Made by a program: the position numbers and the translations under genes. A DNA stretch of 64,000 nucleotides from Dipteronia dyeriana (lineage: Eukaryota > Streptophyta > Magnoliopsida > Sapindales > Sapindaceae): contig CM065300.1 in NCBI GenBank assembly GCA_032871835.1, positions 9,009,768 to 9,073,767 on the forward strand, given 5' to 3'. Positions 58,303-64,000 of this stretch are shown in pieces. The notes under the pieces were generated by a model that saw nothing but the letters and a program-made list of their open reading frames with translations, was not told the origin of the DNA and did no database searches. Position 1 is the first letter of the stretch. Each line of letters opens with the position of its first letter.

Positions 58303-59938
58303 GGGTATTATTGATTTAGTCCCTATGTTTTTTTCGTTTTTTTTTTACTCATTTATTCGATTTTCATAGGATTGGACCCTATATTTTTCAAAATCACTCA
58401 TTTTGGTCTTTCTGACAAGAATTTTGACGGTCAACCATCACATAAAAAGAAATTTGACCATTTTACCCTTAACTGAAATCAAATGACCATTTCACCCTTT
58501 AACTTTTTCAATTTTTACAATTTAACTTTAAATATTAAAATATTAAATAATAAATATTTATAGAAATGGTTAAAAAAAATAATATAGATGCAAAAAAAAA
58601 ACTGGGTTTTTTTTTATCTTGAATCTGAAAATAAAACCCACCTTAAATTCATCACACAAATCACCCACCATCAACAAACCACCACACCACATCTTCATCC
58701 CATAAAACCCAAACCCAGCAAATCATACAATTAAATTTAAGATTTTTTTTTATTAGGTGTAGATCCAGATAGGATCTCCACCTAATAAAAAAAAATAATT
58801 AAAATTTAAAAGAATATAGATATCTTCTATTGATCTCCAACAAAAATTCACTAAAATTCAAACATGATGTTCAACAAAAATGAAACCCAACCACTGATTC
58901 AATTTCACTCTCTCTAATGATCTCCTTCTGATGATCTCAATGAAACCCAAACACCAAAAATGAAACCCACTGATGATCTCCATCTCGCTCTCTCGCTCTC
59001 TCTCTTTCTCGATCTCTCTCTCCATTCAGCAAAAATGAAACCCAAAAGAAGCTTCTATTCTGTCTCTCCATCTAACAGCGACCGTCGCGAACCTAGCCGT
59101 TCCTCCCATCATCAAATCGAACCCAGCTGTTGATGTTTGATTCACACCATCGATCGATATAGGAGCCGAGGAGATTGTCGATCGATCTAGGAGCCGAGAA
59201 GATCGTCGATCGATCTGGGGAGCAGAGGAGATCGTCGATCAATCTGGGGAGCAAAGGAGATCGTCGATCTAGGAGCCGCATCGTCGATCTGGTAATGGTG
59301 GTCTGGTGGTGATGATGAAGGACTGTAGATCCGGTGGTGATAGTGGTCCGATATTGATTGGTGGTGGTGTTTTGATTATGTATTTGGTTTGTGGAGAATG
59401 GAGATGTTTGATAATGGTTCTCGGTGATCTGGTAATGTTTGTCTGGTGGTGGTGATGATGAAGGACTGTAGACCCGGTGGTGATGGTGGTTCGATATTGA
59501 TTGGTGGTGGTGTTTCGATTATGTATTTGGTTTGTGGAGAATGGAGATGTTTGATAATGGTTCTCATGAAGATTTGGTAAGTTGGATGATGTTTGATGAT
59601 GGTTCTCAGGATTATGGTTCTTAGAAAGATTAGATTTGATTTTGTTTTGGTTGTTTTTATTTTTTGAATGAATGGTTTTTTTATTTGTGAAATGTTTTTT
59701 TTTTCATTATTTATCATATTTAAATTTGTATTTATAATATTAATTTTATTAGTATTACATAAATATTTGGAAATGACCAAAATACCCTGCTTTCCGTTAG
59801 TCTGGACTAACGTTTGATTTACAGAAGGACCAAAATGAGTGATTTTGAAAAATATAGGGTCCAATGCTGTGAAAATCGAACAAGTGAGTAAAAAACAAAC
59901 AAACGAAAAAAACATAGGGACTAAATCAATAATACCCC
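58303..59938. mobile_element. Mutator-type MITE with GGGGTATTAT ends, about 1.6 kb
   Basis: Both ends read inward GGGTATTATTGATTTAGTCC and continue with CTATGTTTTTTTCG. Further in, the paired blocks ATTTTCATAGGATTGGACCCT / its complement and AAAATCACTCATTTTGGTC / its complement extend the inverted repeats to 150-200 bp. The flanks are A-rich (ATAAAAAAT against AATAAAAAT), so a target duplication is suggested but not clear. The interior holds local tandem repeats and no gene. It shares its GGGGTATTAT terminus and ACCCTTA block with the foldback element at 34294-35658. Confidence 0.78.
59160..59580. repeat. Internal tandem repeats of the 58.3-kb MITE
   Basis: First come about five GTCGATCGATCTGGGGAGCA-like units of about 30 bp (59176-59290). 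Then a 143-bp duplication follows (GATGATGAAGGACTGTAGA at 59311 and again at 59454), rich in GGTGGTGATGG. Open frames across it are artefacts. Confidence 0.8.
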
Positions 59939-59947
59939 AATAAAAAT

Positions 59948-62572
59948 TCTATAATTTGGTCCCCTCAAACTTCTCTAAATTTAAAATTTTAGATTCACCT
60001 CTATCCAACATCAATGTCATTTAATTGCCTGGATTCTCGTCATAAAACAAGTAATCATATCCCAATATTGGTGTATCAACCTTAAGAGCATCTCCGGAGT
60101 AAAAATGATTTGTATACGAATTATTGTTGACATGACAATAATGTTAAGAGACTTACTTTCTATGTGGCTTAAATATGGATTTGATAGACGATTAACTTAA
60201 AATTTGGTCTTCGATGCTTCCGTTTAAAACACATTTTGTTTTAATGACGTGTCCAATTTTAATTCCTATTTTCTTTTTTATTTTATTTCCTTACAAAAAA
60301 TAGATGAACAACTAATGTCAATCATAAATGTTTGTTGAGTCAACATAAAAAAGGGTTCTGCAACAGACCGTCTGAAAGTAGATGGTCATGTTGACAATGT
60401 CTAATTTTTTTGTTGACACATCAACTTGAGGTTGAATATGTATGGTTGAATTTGAGAAAGTGAAATGTCTATTAATCATGTGACATTTTTTTTTTCATAA
60501 GTCACTCTTGCATCGGATATGCTCTTAGTGTGTCATTCATTGAACTCATGGGAATTCACTATAAATACTATAGGAAATGGTCCCACTTTTTAAATTTTTG
60601 CACGCGAGAGCTCCATATCACTCCGTAATTCACGATGTTGCCATGTTGTTACTTCATCGACCACAATTGGTATGTCGTTAGCTTTGTTGATCAAGGAGTT
60701 GTTCATGCTCGACCATTATTGTTGGAAAATTTTGAATAGTAGATGGATGTTGGGAAAATAGATTAAGGTAAAGGCGTGCTAATGCACTGTACTTAAGATC
60801 AGATTGCGTCCCTCTAGGACAATGTCCCGGTATAATCAGATAAACGATGCTCTGACCTCCATCATTCAATGACCTATTAATACTGTAAGGGTGCACTCCC
60901 AATACATTATTCTAGAACAACTAGAATACATATTCTCATTCTTCTTGGTAGCTTTGTGGGGATTCACGTAAAATGATTTCGAATGTTCTATTTATAATTC
61001 AAAATCACATTAAAATTACCATTAATAATACCGTTAATTTATATAATGGTCAAATAGTTATTGTTATAAAATCGTCGTAATGGTCACATAATTGCAAACA
61101 TAAAATCATCATTATTGACAACAATTACAACTTTTAAAATTAATAAAATGTAATTGTTGTATTTTGAAATTTTAAATAAATTTTCAAACATTCCCTCTCA
61201 AAATTCAAAATACACTAAAGAATTACCAAATGAATCACTAGAATTCAATACCTGTATAATGGTTTCTTTCGGGCTATGAACCAACCATTGGACAATTAAT
61301 CGTGTTTCACGGGAATTTGGTGAAAAGTAATGCTATACATCACTCTTTGGTGAAACATAAAGTTTCTATGAACCAATGTCCCTTTTATGTGAATCAACGG
61401 ACTAATTGCCCACACTGAATTCTAAATTAGTAATAAGTTGTTCTTTTCGGTGTGGCGCTTTAATGCCTGTGCAGCTTGCTGGTTTTCTTGAGTGCTTTAA
61501 AGATGTCTACCTAAGCTCTCATAGAAACCGACCCAATTCCAAACTCATAGAGGTGAACCTCCATCAAGTGTGTACTGCAATTTTTACACACCACCATTCA
61601 TTAATTAGGCTATGGAGTTCATTAAGATCATGTAACTCATCCTCATTCACTGCAATAAACACTATCTCACCTTGGGTATAGACTCACAAAATATTAAAAC
61701 GATAGTGCCAACAAGACAAGTGACTTGTTGTTACCACTATGAACCTACTTCATGGGACCTCCATTCACATAGAAGAGGTTACCATCACACTTTATCTTAT
61801 GCTTTAGGCATAATCTTATCCCTTTTGACATTTGAACCATTAACCTCCCTCTTAGTGGGTTTTGTTAGAAAATTGGTCAAAATGATTCTTGACTACACAA
61901 AATACCGGCTTACTTCTTGATTCAAGCAACTCATATTATTTGCAAATAAATTGCTTTTCCATCATTTTACGATTGTAGCCTCATATTCATAAGAAATAAA
62001 GAGGTAAAACAATAATGTAAAACAAAAGCCCATACTTTTGTTAAAGTGATCGCATTCAACAAATAATAATTTTTCTCATAGAAATCTCCAACAACACAAC
62101 ATAACTACCGGTAGATTTAATTCGGCCTAAAAAATAATTATATTCGTCTATCTTTGGAGATCTATCAAACAATCTCTAACTCATTGCACTAAATTGTTAC
62201 AACTTTATAAAAAAATATAACAATTTACACACCATTTATTTTTTATTTTTTATTTTTTTCCATCTCAAATCCATTATACCAAATTTTAATCTACAAGGTA
62301 TATTCATTTAAATATTCTCTTTCAACCAATCATAAAAATGAAACAATTAAAAATAAGTGTAAGAGTTTTGCTATTTCTATGAGATGCGCTAGATCTAGCA
62401 TAGTACCAGTTCCTACAACAAAGTAGCATTGGAGAATGGCTATGGGTTGGAGAAGGTTTTGCTACGGCAATTTGGAGTTTGGCGCCCCTTAGGAGATGCC
62501 CTCACAAATCACAATGGTCAGCTCATGACTATCCATAATCGTCATCTCTGGTTTGAACACATATAAATTATA
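59948..62572. other. Intergenic DNA, probably old repeat sequence
   Basis: No gene is supported. The stretch 60770-61920 is less AT-rich than its surroundings and has the feel of a degraded LTR-retrotransposon terminal region, but I see no matching second LTR, primer site or coding domain, so it stays unassigned. Confidence 0.3.
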
Positions 62573-62694
62573 TCGGTGCGTTGTATATGGACATTATGGA
62601 GAAGTTTTGATAAGTGTATACACTTTGAGTCAAAGTATGTAAATCTAATGGTATACATCCAACGCACTAACGGATTTATATTAGTACGTACTGA
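62573..62694 (-). mobile_element. Small hairpin MITE, copy 3 (inverted, diverged)
   Basis: Read on the minus strand it starts TCAGTACGTACTAATATAAA and contains TACTTTGACTCAAAGTGTAT followed by ACACTTATCAAAACT, matching the ends and middle of copies 1 and 2. It ends at TCGGTGCG (plus strand 62573). It is shorter and has lost part of the inner palindrome. Confidence 0.65.
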
Positions 62695-62699
62695 TTTGA

Positions 62700-64000
62700 A
62701 TTTTTATATATATATACATATATTATGATTAAGTTTATAATCTACTGAAATTGTAATTCTAATATTCAATTGTGTTTCCATTTGTTAATTAGAAATATAC
62801 TCTAGGTCGTCAAGATCTGTTGGCTCTCCAATATGGGATATTAATATTCCAATGAAAGAATCGAGGTCCAAAGTATATATTTATGTGATGGGTATCGAAG
62901 AATAAAGATAATTTCTGATGTGAATCTCAATCCGGTAGAAAATTCAATATTAGACTCTAAAGTATGTTATTGATGATAGTATACATGCTTATTTATTATT
63001 ATTATTTTGATTCTATACATGCTTATTTTTAATAGAGCATTAACTATACATAAATTGATCTCCCGGGCAATTTATATTTAGCCATGTTTATAAGGCTTAT
63101 GACCAGTCAATTAATCATAATAGAATGGTTTGAACAGTAGGGTGATGAAATGTGAAATGACACCACTGTAAGAGGAGGCATGCCTATAATGATTTATACT
63201 AATGATTTTAATTATGATGCTTTTATAAATAACACCATTACACCAACAATAAAAAACAAAATTCAGAACTTATCTTCAAGTCAGCAGTATATATTTCATC
63301 GTGACTTGACAAATGATATTATCTTCAAGTCGGTGATATATATTTTTATAGACACCGTAAAACTTATTCACATGGTTTATTAAAAATTTTGATTACAACC
63401 ATATCTCCATGTAAATTTATCAATAAGAATAATCTACTTTACTTAAAATAAATCAAATATTATATATATTCATTGATTACATATATATCTTCAACTATAT
63501 TTCTTTATTAAAAAAATTTCACCATAAAAAAAAAATATAATAAACCCTATTTTTTATGATAAACCCTAATTAAACTCTAATTTTATTTTAAGTATCAAAC
63601 TTTCTTATCATCATTTGATTATCATATTATTTTTGTCTTTCTTTTATGTATAATTATGAACTCTATCGATAATTAATTATTATTTTTAACAATAGTTGTA
63701 GATATCAACAATTTTTTAAGATAGGTGTAGATATCAATAATAATTTTATTTTAAAAATAGTTGTATATAAAAAAAATCGTGTTGATATTTATATTGAAAA
63801 TCTCTTGACCACATATACAATTCTATATATTTTCTTTTATAAGGCTCCTACATTCGAGATATTTCCAAAAGTAAATTTGACCATCATTAAAATATGATTT
63901 GATTCCAAAAACAATATGATTTTTTATATATATAAATATGGTGTGATAATAATTTTAGAGAGTTTATAAATAATATGTATTAAAATGAATATATTTATTT
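62700..64000. other. AT-rich terminal stretch, no gene seen
   Basis: Very AT-rich sequence to the end of the window. The one 67-codon frame (63180-63383) has a low-complexity composition and no supporting signals. Confidence 0.35.

Noticed and set aside
59376..59915. 179-aa minus-strand open frame
   Set aside because: It lies across the MITE's internal duplication and inverted repeat. Composition is Ile/Thr/Asn low-complexity with no domain.
60770..61920. Possible solo LTR or LTR-retrotransposon remnant
   Set aside because: Feels like repeat sequence, but no second LTR, primer site, target duplication or coding motif is present in the window.

Overview
The window is nuclear DNA of a eudicot plant. 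It has intron-containing genes with GT-AG splice sites, plant-specific families (a CML8-type calmodulin, a DYW-class PPR protein, the plastid methyltransferase VTE3, the starch-granule protein LESV), very AT-rich intergenic DNA and many plant transposons. I cannot name the species.

Layout, left part (1-33 kb). An acidic protein of unknown function lies at 0.6-3.7 kb. A retrotransposon RNase H scrap follows at 4.1 kb. A nearly 10-kb Mutator-like element, MULE-1, spans about 5.5-15.5 kb. Then come a calmodulin-like gene (16.0-17.7 kb, minus), an intronless DYW PPR gene (19.8-21.9 kb, minus), a small membrane protein gene (23.2-23.7 kb, plus), an orphan exon (24.3 kb), VTE3 (24.8-27.0 kb, minus) and LESV (29.9-33.2 kb, minus). 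Two non-autonomous DNA transposons with clean target-site duplications sit between VTE3 and LESV.

Layout, right part (33-64 kb). This is mostly repeats: a 1.37-kb foldback element, a second MULE (MULE-2, 36.4-43.2 kb), two related proline-rich protein genes (43.6 and 46.4 kb, minus), a nearly full-length but decayed endogenous pararetrovirus of the Caulimoviridae (49.5-57.5 kb), copies of a small hairpin MITE, and a further Mutator-type MITE (58.3-59.9 kb).

The two MULEs are the main point of interest. Each has about 100-bp terminal inverted repeats and two convergent genes: a DUF1985 plus Ulp1/C48 peptidase-like gene on the plus strand and a MURA-like transposase gene on the minus strand. 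Each also carries its own, unrelated, highly amplified array of short CG-containing motifs in subterminal non-coding DNA. MULE-1 uses a TCGAGCTTTTTT motif, partly at a 20-21 bp period and partly in long palindromes. MULE-2 uses eight palindromes of about 45 bp built on a CTCGGGACGGGGTGACCCGA half. By analogy with the VANDAL elements of Arabidopsis, whose VANC protein acts on clustered motifs, the arrays could be element-specific recognition sites for a self-encoded protein. This is inference. Both elements carry inactivating lesions here.

The viral insertion can be bounded precisely because the host repeat unit it interrupted has a second, uninterrupted copy immediately downstream.
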